Shown here piece after piece: positions 47,905 to 58,689 of a stretch of DNA of 64,000 nucleotides. The stretch is taken from NCBI GenBank assembly GCA_963920635.1, contig OY987302.1, positions 40,117,500 through 40,181,499 of the forward strand. Direction: 5' to 3'. The stretch comes from Pseudeuparius sepicola (Eukaryota > Arthropoda > Insecta > Coleoptera > Anthribidae). Below the pieces are notes generated by a model. The model ran no database searches. It was not told the DNA's origin and saw nothing but the letters and a program-made list of their open reading frames with translations. The position numbers and the translations under genes were made by a program. Position 1 is the stretch's first letter. Each line of letters opens with the position of its first letter.

Positions 47905-48799
47905 TAGGTATATATATAATAGGTATGATATACCTAGGTATTACGAATATGTAGCAGTACTAGTAGGTATTAAGAATATGTAGGCCCTACATAGTAGGGT
48001 AGGTATACGGTATACCTACTATACCTACCACTACATGCATGTATTCTTAAAATATCGGAGTAAGTAGGTAGGTACTTTGGACGGTTAATTATTGAGTTGT
48101 GGGCACCAAGGTAGTGTCCAAATCGAGGTTCAAATCATAATCTATTTACTACACATTTGAACCAACTTTTACAGGCAGACTTCATCATCGAAATACAAAT
48201 TCTATGGTCCCAGGCGGTCCCAGGATTATTACACTTTCGATGTAGGCCGAATACCTACCTATCCATTTCTAAGGATTTTGGGGATAATTTTTTGACGTTT
48301 AAGCATGCTTCTAATAAAAAATAGGTAAAAAAAATTATGCAATTAGGTGGGTAACGTTGAGATGAGGAAATATATAAATGGGTAGTGAAGAGAATGTTGA
48401 TATAGGACTTATTGGTTGTATAAACAGGATCACGGATGACATAAGAGGAAACATGAAGCATTCTCATTACCTAGTACAGGTATAAGTAGATAATATTTTC
48501 CCATAACAGGCTTGAGACCAGAGGTTCCCGCTATATTCCTTAAGAAGGATTGCATCGCATATTTTACCTCGCGTTGTAGGTAGGTTCGTACCTGTTGACG
48601 CATATTTAGGTATGTATTAACTTATTTAAACTAGGTACTTATTACACTCTATGATATGCTCTATGATATGCCATTAATATAAAAACAAATTGGATTTCAT
48701 GTTACTAGTTAGGTAGGTACTATAAACACTACGTACTGTCTATATTATTGTATGAAATTAATAAAAACAAGAAATACCTGTAGTTGGTTGCTGTCGAGG
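47905..48799. other. Non-coding stretch with palindromic TAGGTA repeats
   Basis: Between 47910 and 48090 the DNA is built of TAGGTA/TACCTA repeats, including a perfect GTAGGTATAC-G-GTATACCTAC palindrome near 48000. A 12-bp tandem pair CTCTATGATATG lies near 48647-48670. No gene. Confidence 0.45.
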
Positions 48800-49210
48800 T
48801 AATGGAAGAATGCACGAGCCAAGAGGATTTTTTAACACAACAATAACGTCTCGGACATCACCGGTTAAGTTTGGATGCAACGAAAACAGAGAACACAACA
48901 AAAACGAGAGAAGAAATGCGGCACGAGTAAAGTTTACGTGGGAGGAGCACGGAGGAGACGGGAAACGGCTTCAATTTCGGACTGTCAGTCCGGAAAAACA
49001 CTTTTCTCTGTTCATATGTTGTTTACAAACATAGACGCCGTCTGCGATCTAAATCGACGAACGCCACTCGCTCCGCACACCATTTGACTGACCGGAGAGA
49101 TGACGGTGAGTCACTTCGCGGCTCGTGCGCGTTGCCACATTGTCGCATAGGTCGGAGGTTTGAAGCCGTCGCATTTAGATTTACTAGAAATTGTTGGACA
49201 TTACGCGCAA
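48800..49210 (+). promoter_or_regulatory. CpG-rich region, possible promoter and first exon
   Basis: This stretch is markedly richer in GC and CpG than its surroundings. On the plus strand it ends in GAGATGACG/GTGAGT (49097-49111): an ATG two codons before a consensus splice donor, a layout common for first coding exons. A TCAGT initiator-like site lies near 48983. No downstream exon can be recognised, so the gene remains hypothetical. Confidence 0.35.
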
Positions 49211-49578
49211 GAACCGGGGAAGCACGTTGCGCCCTTTGAAAACTAAAGTTTTACTACTAACATTATAAAATATATAAAAAATAAGATTACTTGTAAAATT
49301 TACAGAAATTATCACTAAGTAAAGCCTGATTCGTGTAGCAACTTTATGCCCTTTACTTTATCTTTTAAAAGTTAACATATTGTAAAATGATAGAAGCGTT
49401 CAGGCAACATGTTTGCTTCAGGTTTTACTTTTACTTCTATATCATTGTTGGGAAGGCTCAACTTTTTCTTTATAATCTTTATTATTTTGAAAACAATTAG
49501 AACTGCGCACGCGTCGTGTCAAATTATCAATTCGAGGTTAGAAAATACAAAATTTTTTGCCAAATAAAAGCTATTATT
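49211..49578. other. AT-rich stretch after the CpG-rich region
   Basis: No feature recognised. It would be intron if the donor at 49106 is real. Confidence 0.35.
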
Positions 49579-49709
49579 GAGTTTGTTCCAACAAAAGTTC
49601 TGCACCGATTCTCAGCGATCCATTTGGTTGAAAACAGTTCTTGAATTAGGTAGGTACTTTCCTGCATTCTTATTTGCTAGAACTAGTTCAGAACTATTGT
49701 TGGAACAAA
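49579..49709. mobile_element. 131-bp MITE with TTTGTTCCAAC ends
   Basis: The ends GTTTGTTCCAACAAAAGTTCTG and complement form a hairpin. The flanks 49570-49578 and 49710-49718 are both GCTATTATT, a 9-bp direct repeat. The terminus matches that of the fold-back at 19193-20263. Confidence 0.8.
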
Positions 49710-52119
49710 GCTATTATTAACTACAATTACCAAGAACTGCGCCATGTGCAAAAAATATTTAGTAGTAAAAAAGTCTGTATGGATCTCGTTGCGCATGTGA
49801 AAATAATTCTTTTAAAAAGGCTGCCTGAACGGATGGCTTCATTTCTTTAAAGTAAAAGATAAAGCTAAAACATTAATATGAAAATAAAGTTGTTGCACGA
49901 ACCAGGCTTTAGTTTTTAAAAAACCTAGATACTTTATCGTTTCCGATGCTCGATCTTGATGCCAGTAAATAAGGTAGGTAACGTAATAACAGGTGATTAT
50001 AGTATATCATAATCAGTGGTAATAAGTTTAGGATAAAATTTTAAATTTGCTGATGCTTCAAATTTTGTGTCAATTGTCATAAAATTTCGTTTTGAAATTT
50101 ATTCTTTTGTGATGTTTTGTTGTTTTGTTGGCGTGTTTGTGTCAAGCAAAAACAGCCCAATATGTTCCTGTTTTAATTACTATTAAATTTATTACATTGT
50201 TTAGATCGGTTCCTTTTTATTATAATGACCAGTGGAACTGTACCTACCAATAGAAAAAAGAACACTCTCCAAAATATGTCTTTACCTTGTTTTTATAATG
50301 TTTATTTGCAAAATAATAAACATAATTCTAGACACTTCCTTCTATTCTATTCTATAAAGGCTGTATGACTGCCACAGAAAATTGGGATTCTGTTATAACT
50401 GCCCACTTTAATAAAGTGGTTTTCCTTGAACCCTTTTTTAGGTATTCCCTCTTAGAATTATCAAGTGCTAATAGAAAGTTAAATTTTTCCGTACTAGAGC
50501 GTCAAAATGCCAAAAGGTTTCCTTTAGTATCCTTTCAGTGTTTTATGTACACACAACACCGTCTAGGTATTTATATGACTCAAATTTTTGTTAAATGGAA
50601 TAGTTGTAAATCCTAACTAGGTTTTTGATAGAGGTATTTTTTTTATATCGTAATGACACAAGGTAGGAAGCCAGGTCCGAGGACATTTTGTATTTAAATA
50701 TTTGTCATAAATGTGTCTTTCTTCAAGCGAAAAACCAGGTACCTGCAAATAGGTATATATAAGTACATACCTATGCGTAGGTAGGTACTAGGTGTAATGA
50801 ATGGGAACACGAACAACCTTCTTGGTTTTTTACTTTATAAAACAGACGAAATCCTTGGAAATTGGAAAATAAAATCACACTCTTATTAAAATTAAACATG
50901 AAACGCCGTAATACCAAAGTCTAGAGAATATCTAGACTATGGTAATACCAAAATCTAGAGAATAAAAATCATAGTAAACAATAAACCCCAAAGGAAACTA
51001 TAATCTCACAGCTGCTTTATGTTCGTGACAATATTAAGGATTTATTCCAGCTTAAAGGCGGCAACGCGGCGCGGCAATGAATGTTTAAATGGGTTCGCTA
51101 TGTGGAGGAAGGGAGATTCGTTACCAGGTTGCCATATAGCCTGAAAATTCTTGCGTAGAAAACCAATGTGGAAACAAAACCTCTATATGATTTTTTGTTG
51201 GCAATTCTTATTTCTGGCTATGTTGGTGCATGTTTTGGGTACACTATTGCGCCTAAAATGGGTCGTGACGCCACAGCAGATGCCTGTAAAATTAGCCATT
51301 TAAAATTAAAAATTGTGGAAAACTGGGTCTCTCTTGAAAATATCGGAAAAACTTATTAAGAAAATGGGTTCGAGTTATTGTATTGTTATTCTTTTTTGCC
51401 AGTTTTCAGAAATACTTATATCGAGACGTTCGGTTTTTCTTACTAAATCAAATAGAAATAAATTTCAACGCAAAATTAAGGAGAAAATGATTTTTTTAAA
51501 ATTGTTGCTGTGTAAGAAGGCAATGATGGTGTAGGTGTAAAATCTGTTTAATTTTAAGTTCATTCCCTGGGTCAGTGTTGTAATATTTGTAGGTACATAA
51601 AACACATCCATATTTTGAAATTCAGTGAGACAAATTGATAAGGTAGGTACAGTTTTATGTATATAGAATTTTATGGTTTCAATTTCAATTTCAGAAATAT
51701 AAAGTAAGAAAAAACGGGGAAAAAAATTAACATATCTGATATCTTTTTTAGAATTGGCATACAATAATTGGAATAAATTTTCTTAATAACGTTTTCTGAT
51801 ATTTTCAAGGCAAACCTGATTTTTCCCGATTTTTAATTTTATATGCCCCCCCCCCCCTATCTACGGCCTGATTTTACGTATTTGTGGTATTACACAATCT
51901 ATCCCCACGAATTCTACTGAACGGAAACTGGTACAGGGAAGAATATTCTAAAAGTCTGGCAACGCCGTCACAGCGTGCGGCATCGGTCAGGCGGCTGAAA
52001 TACCCAAACAGCGGTGTGGGATTATGGGATACGCGCGAAAGTTTGCGGCCAGTATTTTGTAGTTTTTAAATTAAACTAGTCACTCGTGCTGGGTTCGCTA
52101 GGTTTCTCTTATATATGTA
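49710..52119. other. Non-coding stretch
   Basis: No gene recognised. It contains a tiny palindrome (50915-50941), a C12-like run near 51846-51858 and a GC-richer patch at about 51950-52050 without a recognisable product. Confidence 0.4.
50915..50941. repeat. 27-bp palindrome with 7-bp flanking duplication
   Basis: The arms CAAAGTCTAGA and TCTAGACTATG pair with one mismatch around GAATA. The flanks 50908-50914 and 50942-50948 are GTAATAC. The following CAAAATCTAGAGAAT repeats the palindrome's start, so a 34-bp tandem duplication is an alternative explanation. Confidence 0.5.
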
Positions 52120-53276
52120 CAGGGTGTTTCTAAATTATGGTGCCAACGTAATATGACAGATAGAAATTGTTATTTTGAACAGAAAATTTCCTATAAACAT
52201 GGGTCCTAAAATGCATAACAGGAAAGTTACAGGGTGATGAAAGAATAGTTTGAAAAACATCTTTATCGCAATAACTTCTACAGAAGTTATGCAATTTAAA
52301 TGAAACTTGGTGCAATTCTTTAGTAACTGAAATGCAAAAAATTTGTATAAAAACGATTTTTTATTCCCATCGACCAGAGGCGGAGGGGCGGGGTAGCACA
52401 ATGGGTTTTCTTCTCATAACTTTTTTGAGGTTATCTTGTTGGTCTTGCCGGTTCATCATTTTAGTGCATCTTTTTATGTTGCAACAAAAATGTACTCGTT
52501 TTATAACGATAAAATCAACAGTTTGCGTTGAAATCGGCAAAATGTGCCCCAAAACACCTGTTAACTCTAAAATTCGAAAAATAAATTTATCGCCTACCGC
52601 ATTGAAATGTTTTACAGATGAATTGTACGTTCAAAATTGAGAAAAAATGCCTAATGGATATTGAATAAAACATAACTGGTTTTGCTGAAATATGGATTTC
52701 AACATTTTGTCGACTTCAATCAGTTCCATTTTGAAAGCGAAAAATTTTTGATACATAGTTCATAAGGAATTTTTTGTCACTTTAAATGGTACAATTATTT
52801 TGTAAAATTTGAAAGCGGTAGTTGAAAATTTTATTTTTCGAATTTTGGAGCACATTTTGCCGAGTTCAACGCAAATGGTTGATTTTGCCGTTATGAAACA
52901 AGAGTACATTTTTGTTGCAAAATAAAAAGATGCACTAAAATGATGAACCGGCGAGACCAACAAGATAACCTCAAAAAAGTTATGAGTAGAAAACCCATTG
53001 TGCTACCCCGCCCCTCCGCCTCTGGTCGATGGGAATAAATCGTTTTTATACAAAATTGTTGCACTTCAGTTACTAAAGAATTGCACCAAGTTTCATTTAA
53101 ATTGCATAACTTCTGTAGAAGTTATTGCGATAAAGATGTTTTTCAAACTATATTTTCATCACCCTGTAACTTTCTTATTGTGCATTTTAGGACCCATGTT
53201 TATAGGAAACTTTTTATTCAAAATGACATTTTCTATCTGTCACATTACGTTGGCACCATAATTTAGAAACACCCTG
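52120..53276. mobile_element. 1.16-kb TA-flanked fold-back element (CAGGGTGTTTC ends)
   Basis: The arms 52120-52640 and 52760-53276 are inverted, highly similar copies with TA at each end (52118-52119 and 53277-53278). Paired frames such as 52135-52401 (minus) and 52998-53261 (plus) encode the same peptide because they are the same arm; they are not genes. Confidence 0.88.
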
Positions 53277-53282
53277 TATATA

Positions 53283-54669
53283 CAGGGTGGACCCAGATCG
53301 ACTACACGATAGATGTAAAAGACAAAACAATTTCGAGTTGAAACTTGACCTTTGGGGGATCAGCCTTGCTTGATTAGAAACTAATTTGCACCGTATTTTT
53401 ATATTTTAAAAAGCAAGCAGGCCTTGACAGGGGCAATTTATTCAATTTCAGTTCAGGAAAACTACCTTTTCATTTTATTGGAAAAAGTTCTCGAGAATGC
53501 AAATCTAAGTCCCCGTACCAAATTTTAAAACAATCTGCAGGCTTTGATTTTTTTCAAATTTCCACTTGATTTTTTTGGAAAAAAATCAAAGTATGCAGAT
53601 TGTTTTAAAATTTAGTACATGGTCTTAAATTTGCATTCTGAAAAATTTTTTTTATTATACTTCTTTGAAAACACCTTATTTTCATCTGTTTTAGCTTTAG
53701 CAATAATGAAAGATGGGGTTTTTCGGGCTAGCGCACGGAAACAGCGCATGGAAAAACTTTCCGTGCGCTGAATAAAAATACCGAATATATGGCTTTAAAA
53801 TAGAAATATACAGCAAAGTAAACTAAATTTAAGAAACTCTATATCACAGACCTATATAGCTTCACCTATATAGCGAAGCTATATAGGTCTGTGTCTATAT
53901 GCTCTCTGATATTTAACATGTACCTATTTTGTATTTTAATTCCTAAGTGTTTCAATATTTAGATACATTTCTGTAATATTTTTGACGTTTTATTCACATT
54001 ATCTGACAATAACTAATTTACAACAAAGCACCTTTGAAATAATTTGAGAGTAACCATGGAAACGCATCATACATACCAAACACTATATTGTCTGCATTGT
54101 TTATTTGTTGTCAATTAAATTTATTATAATATGCCCATAAAACGTTTTAAGCTTCCGTTTTCAAAGAAGTATAATAAAAAATATCGTTCATTACACGTCC
54201 AGAAATAGATTTTTCCGTGCTTGCATGACATCCCGTGTTCGGCTGCGCCTCACACAATTTGTCACGCGCGCACGGAAAAATCTTTATTTCCAGACTCGTA
54301 ATGAAATATACTATTGTGATAAAATTTTTCGATAAATGTACTTTATTTGCGCTAAAACCGCAAAAATTGAAAAATTTGAAAGAGAATCAAAGTGTGCCGA
54401 TTGTTTTAAAATTTGGTATTGGGACGTGTCTTTGCATTCTGAAAAACTTTTTCTTATAAAATCTTTCGATATCCCTTAAGGAAAAGGTAGTATACCTTAA
54501 CTGAAAATGAATAAATTGCCCCACTCAAGGCCTGCTTGATTTTTAAAATATAAAGATAGGGTGCAAATTAGTTTCTAATCAAGCAAGGCTGATCCCCCAA
54601 AACTCAAGTTTCAACTCGAATTTTTTTTGTCTTTTACTCCTATCGTATAGTCCATCTGGGTCCACCCTG
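53283..54669. mobile_element. 1.39-kb TA-flanked fold-back element (CAGGGTGGACCC ends)
   Basis: The arms 53283-53710 and about 54150-54669 are inverted copies, with TA at 53281-53282 and 54670-54671. It begins six bases after the end of the previous element. The centre holds a 49-bp palindrome (53845-53893) and several CGCACGGAAA/TTTCCGTGCG hairpins. Confidence 0.85.
53845..53893. repeat. 49-bp palindrome with 7-bp flanking duplication
   Basis: The arms CACAGACCTATATAGCTTC and GAAGCTATATAGGTCTGTG match perfectly around an 11-base loop. The flanks 53838-53844 and 53894-53900 are both TCTATAT. It starts CA and ends TG. Confidence 0.75.
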
Positions 54670-54671
54670 TA

Positions 54672-55307
54672 TATAAAAATGGTCGATAACTTAAAAATGC
54701 AAAAATTAGAAACTTATACTTTTGCTGTTTTTGAACTCGCGCCTCTGCTCTATTTAGAGTCTATTTTAAAATATGTATAAGATATTGTTATCTTAGGTAA
54801 TTATAAATATGTAATTTCATGCAAAACACAAATTTATATATAACTATATAAAACTATACCGTTGGTTGGAATTGGAATAACGAAAATAACCTAAAACCTG
54901 CAAAATATATAGGATGTCTTAAAAATCTGAACAACTCATGCCCCCGGTCAAACCGGAAGTCGGACATGGGAAATGATGATTTTGTTGTCACTACCGTTAG
55001 ACTCAGAAATATTTCGAGTTCATAGTGAAACACCGTGTATATTAAATTTGACTTCGTATTCCAATTTCTTGAAGAATTCTGGACGAGATTAAGTTTTAAA
55101 CTACGGTAATTTACCTTGAAAATCGGGAGTTATACTTTTCAATAGATATACTTTTCAAGAGATATACTATTCAAGTTAATAATGGAAGAAACTTTTAGTT
55201 ATTGCCTTTCTATTCTAAAGGCTAAAGGTGAATTTTTAAATTTGTTAAAATGTTCCTGTGTAACTCCAGTTAGCAATATTTTTTTATTATTATGAATGTA
55301 AAATCTT
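54672..55307. other. Non-coding stretch with a short tandem repeat
   Basis: Three copies of a 16-bp unit, ATACTTTTCAATAGAT, lie near 55133-55180. Nothing coding is recognised before the reverse-transcriptase relic. Confidence 0.45.
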
Positions 55308-56046
55308 CCGCAGGGTACCGCAGGGAAGTAAACTTGGACTATTATCATTTATTTTGTTTTTAAGCGATCTGTCAAATATTTAAAAAAATTTCTTAGGTCC
55401 AAATTTTTACAGACGATGCTTTAATCTACATACGACATAAGAATAAATTACTGAACTATGTTCGTGCGAACTTTTCTTCTTAAAATCGACCCAAGAATCT
55501 TCCCTTGAAATTCTGTGACTTACTTTATTAATACCCCGTATAATACGTACAATAATTTTTACCACACTTCTTGTATTTTGTACAGTAAATGATGATTTTT
55601 TTTCATAAATTACAAGTGTTACAAAATCGATCAATGAGGGTTATTTTATACGGAGATAAATATACAAAAATTATAGATAACATGTTGAACAAATTAGGCT
55701 CGTTAAATGCAAAAATTCTTAACAGTTATTTAATATTTATTTTTATTATTATAAATTTCCCTTACACAAGCATTCAGTTGCTTCTGGGGTACTTCTAATT
55801 TAGAGTATTGTGAGGGTGAGAATTATTATTGATATATTTTTAGAATTAATGAATTTTTTAAATTATACTGTAATTGTACTGTATCAACAATATCAAAAAA
55901 GGATAAAACACGATTTTCATTTATTATGTTTCCCAAATTTGTTCGCGCATGAATCTGTTTTTCAAGAAGGATTATCGGAATTTAATGAATTAAACAATTT
56001 TAACTTTATGGCAATTCAGGAAAAAAATGAGGGAGCCTTTATTTAA
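55308..56046 (+). pseudogene. Non-LTR retrotransposon reverse transcriptase relic
   Basis: The first piece reads RRVPQGSKLGLLSFILFLSDL, the PQGS motif of reverse transcriptase, and then meets a stop. In another frame FTDDALIYIR follows, the (Y/F)xDD catalytic box. Further on (55589-55798) comes KLQVLQNRSMRVILYGDKYTKI, the conserved region just after the catalytic domain in Jockey/CR1-like elements, and then a stretch to 56046 with FQEGLSEFNEL near the usual C-terminus. Several frame changes and stops show it is dead. The 5' part of the element is missing. Confidence 0.78.
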
Positions 56047-56393
56047 TAAACAAACATAATTTACTTACTTACATACTTGTGTATTTTCTCAAAAGAATTG
56101 TTTTTCCTAAGTGCCATTTTTTAAGAAATATCTTACCTACACTGTTTTCTATCAATTCGAACAACAAATCATGTTTGCCATAAAAATATGCATTTTGAAC
56201 ATAAACTATTCAAAAGACTTACCCGTGACTTAGGTGTATGCTTGAGGCCAATAGCAGGTTGACTCCTGTTACTCTGAAAAGAAAAACCAAAATGTCATCC
56301 TAGTATTACAGACTATTACAAAATTTCCTGGAAATTGATGTAAATATCAAGTTATAGTTTTTACGTCTCATGAATGTACTCGTTGAGGGAAGG
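56047..56393. other. Non-coding stretch between reverse transcriptase relic and hAT-like element
   Basis: No feature recognised. It may contain the 3' tail of the retrotransposon relic. Confidence 0.4.
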
Positions 56394-56501
56394 CAGTGGC
56401 GCAACGAGGGGGGGGGGCTGCCGGCTGCCGGCTGCAGCCCCCCCGGGCTCGTACCAACCAGGCGAACAGAGGAAACATATCATGGTGATGTAGGTAACTT
56501 T

Positions 56502-57667
56502 CATTGGCGTAGCTAAGGGGGGGCTGGGGGGGGGGGGGCTAAGCCCCTCTGGTATAAAAATAGCCCCCCTGACCAATTCTAGCGTTTATTTATATTTTTT
56601 TTACATTATAGGTCTACATTGAAAACCTTACTAAGCTGATTTAATCTTGCTGCGTGTTTGTGTTATTGCGTATAGTAATAGACACTGACTAAAACACTAA
56701 TGACAAAATAAAACTAACTAAACAGCGGCAACACTGAACACTGGCAACACTGCCGTCATGCACTCACCCCGCACCCGACCCCGTCAGTCCGCCACACGCC
56801 ACACTTACAGAATTAGCATTACTCGGGGACTCTTTAAAATAAGGGGGCCCAGCATTTCACAGTCTATCACATAGGAAAAGTGAAGCCTTGAGGGGAAGCT
56901 CAAAAAATGGCCGATTTGATAAAGTCACAGCCAACTATGATTTACATTTAAAAAAAACACAAGTTTATGTCATATCTCAAAAATTACAAACAACATAAAA
57001 AATTGGATTACATTGTCTTATTAAGCCCAAAATTATCTACAATTTTTGTCTCTACAGTTTTTCTGTATAATCAGAAATAACGGAGCTACAGAGATCTGAT
57101 GAAATAGCAAAAAATCACTCTTTTCAAAGTATCTAGTGAGCCATGAACTTTTTTAAAAATCCAAAAGGGGCTTTAGATTTAGCATTCAAAACTGCAATTC
57201 TTTCCTCATTTAACCTTTGTTCTAGCTCTGCTAGTTTCCGAGATCCCCATAGTGGGCATCGAAAAAAAGTCACCCTGTAAAGTTGTGTGTATTTAAATTA
57301 ATAACGTTGTGCCGATTAATAAGTAAATAAGCTCTACTATAGTTTGCGTAAGTACTTTAATTTTCTTCATTTAGTTCAGTATGTTCATTTACAAATAAGT
57401 ACCTACCTAATTAATAAGTACGTATATAATTAATTGACAATTGACCCGCGCGCAGGTGCTGTGACGTAAACGGCGACGCTTATTCGACAAAATCATGGCT
57501 TACTTTTATTTTTAAACGGAAATTTGAGTCGTTTTATAGTGAGTTAGGTAAACACATATACACCAAAGTGTTTATATGCGGCGCTCCGGCGCTTTTGCGG
57601 GTTACTGAATCGCATCTCCTTCAGGGGCTTAAGCCCCCTCGGAGAAAAAAGGCTAGCTACGCCTATG
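56502..57667. mobile_element. hAT-like element (CATTGGCGTAGCTA ends) with 8-bp target duplication
   Basis: The ends CATTGGCGTAGCTA and complement of CATAGGCGTAGCTAG are bordered by GTAACTTT at 56494-56501 and again at 57668-57675, a perfect 8-bp duplication. The GGCGTAGCTA-type end is frequent in arthropod hAT relatives. Inside are an end fragment of the CAGGGACTC element (56825-56905) and a half element ending in GTCACCCTGTA near 57280. Confidence 0.85.
56825..56905. repeat. End fragment of the CAGGGACTC hAT MITE
   Basis: GGGACTCTTTAAAATAAGGG to GTGAAGCCTTGAGGGGAAG matches the first 80 bp of the intact element at 6295-6824. The rest is missing. Confidence 0.8.
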
Positions 57668-58327
57668 GTAACTTTACAATTTTCTATGCCTCAGTTAAAT
57701 TATCTGTCCTTAAAATTTCTAAAAAATTTCGCCTTCGGCGCATTTTAATAAGCGAACACCTCCTTTTATGCCCTGCTTTTAAAAATCAATAATCTTTATA
57801 AATCCACTAGGAAATAAATTTCGATAAGTAGATTCCTATCTATATTCTATATTTGGCCCTTTGAGAGGACATGTTAATTAATAGGATGTGGCAATAAATT
57901 TATAGGCACTAACTTATATTTCACTCAAGGAATTCTCTCTCGGGCTTTTATGTAAAAGAAAAAAGTGTACCTACTTCTTACATTTACTCAAATTATTATT
58001 ATAGTTACACAGTTAAAAAAAGAAAAAATACAATAAGTTGACTTGCATAATATTTTTTGCTAGTATTAGGTTGCTTAATTATGTTTAATTTAAAATATTT
58101 GACCTTGAAAATTTGAAAATTTTCGCCTGCGGCGCAATTGACAATAATAAATAAACTTCGGCAAAGTCTATCTACGACCCTGTAGGTATAGGTACGTGTA
58201 CTGTATTTATCACTCCAAACCGATTGATATTGAAAAACTAGGTAATTACTTTGTTCTCTCAAAAAAAGCCAAAGAATATACCTAAATGCTTAATTTTCAA
58301 ATTAAGGTTTTACAGGGTTGCTCACTT

Positions 58328-58351
58328 TTATTATTATTATTATTATTATTA
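58328..58351. repeat. (TTA)n microsatellite
   Basis: About eight uninterrupted TTA units. Confidence 0.9.
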
Positions 58352-58425
58352 AGTAATTATACACAAAAATAATAGTAACATTGTCAACCAGTCCCCCCTG
58401 ACAATAATTTCTGGTTGCGCCACTG

Positions 58426-58689
58426 AGGGGAACGAATAATAAGTATGTACTGTAATAACTGTTATGGGCTTATATAGTTTTAAAACAGGTGCTTTACTTC
58501 TTCTAATTAACAAAATTATAGCCATCTTCTAAATTGACTTATACTGGAGGCATTTTAGAGATTAAACTGGATTAACTCAACTCCAATAATTAGTGCAAGT
58601 GAAATTCGCAGTGATTAAGAAAGGAAATATGGCGAACAATAAAAGAAGCAGTTTTTGTTAATAAATTTGTAAATATTGCAATAATAATA
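58426..58689. other. Stretch downstream of the unknown host exon
   Basis: Lies just after the stop or splice donor of the minus-strand gene. It would be 3' UTR or intron. No clear AATAAA in the correct orientation stands out. Confidence 0.35.

Larger units (their letters stand above)
56394..58425. mobile_element. hAT-like non-autonomous element (CAGTGGCGCAAC ends) with nested insertions
   Basis: The left end CAGTGGCGCAACGAGG and right end (complement of CAGTGGCGCAACCAGAA) define a 2.0-kb unit. The flanks AGGGAAGG and AGGGGAAC are only partly similar, so the duplication has decayed or is absent. The left side has long G and C runs. A second element (56502-57667) sits inside. No transposase is found. 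Confidence 0.6.

Noticed and set aside
56394..56420. G-rich and C-rich runs as possible quadruplex regulatory element
   Set aside because: They lie in the end of a hAT-like element and in homopolymers prone to assembly error; no gene is adjacent.
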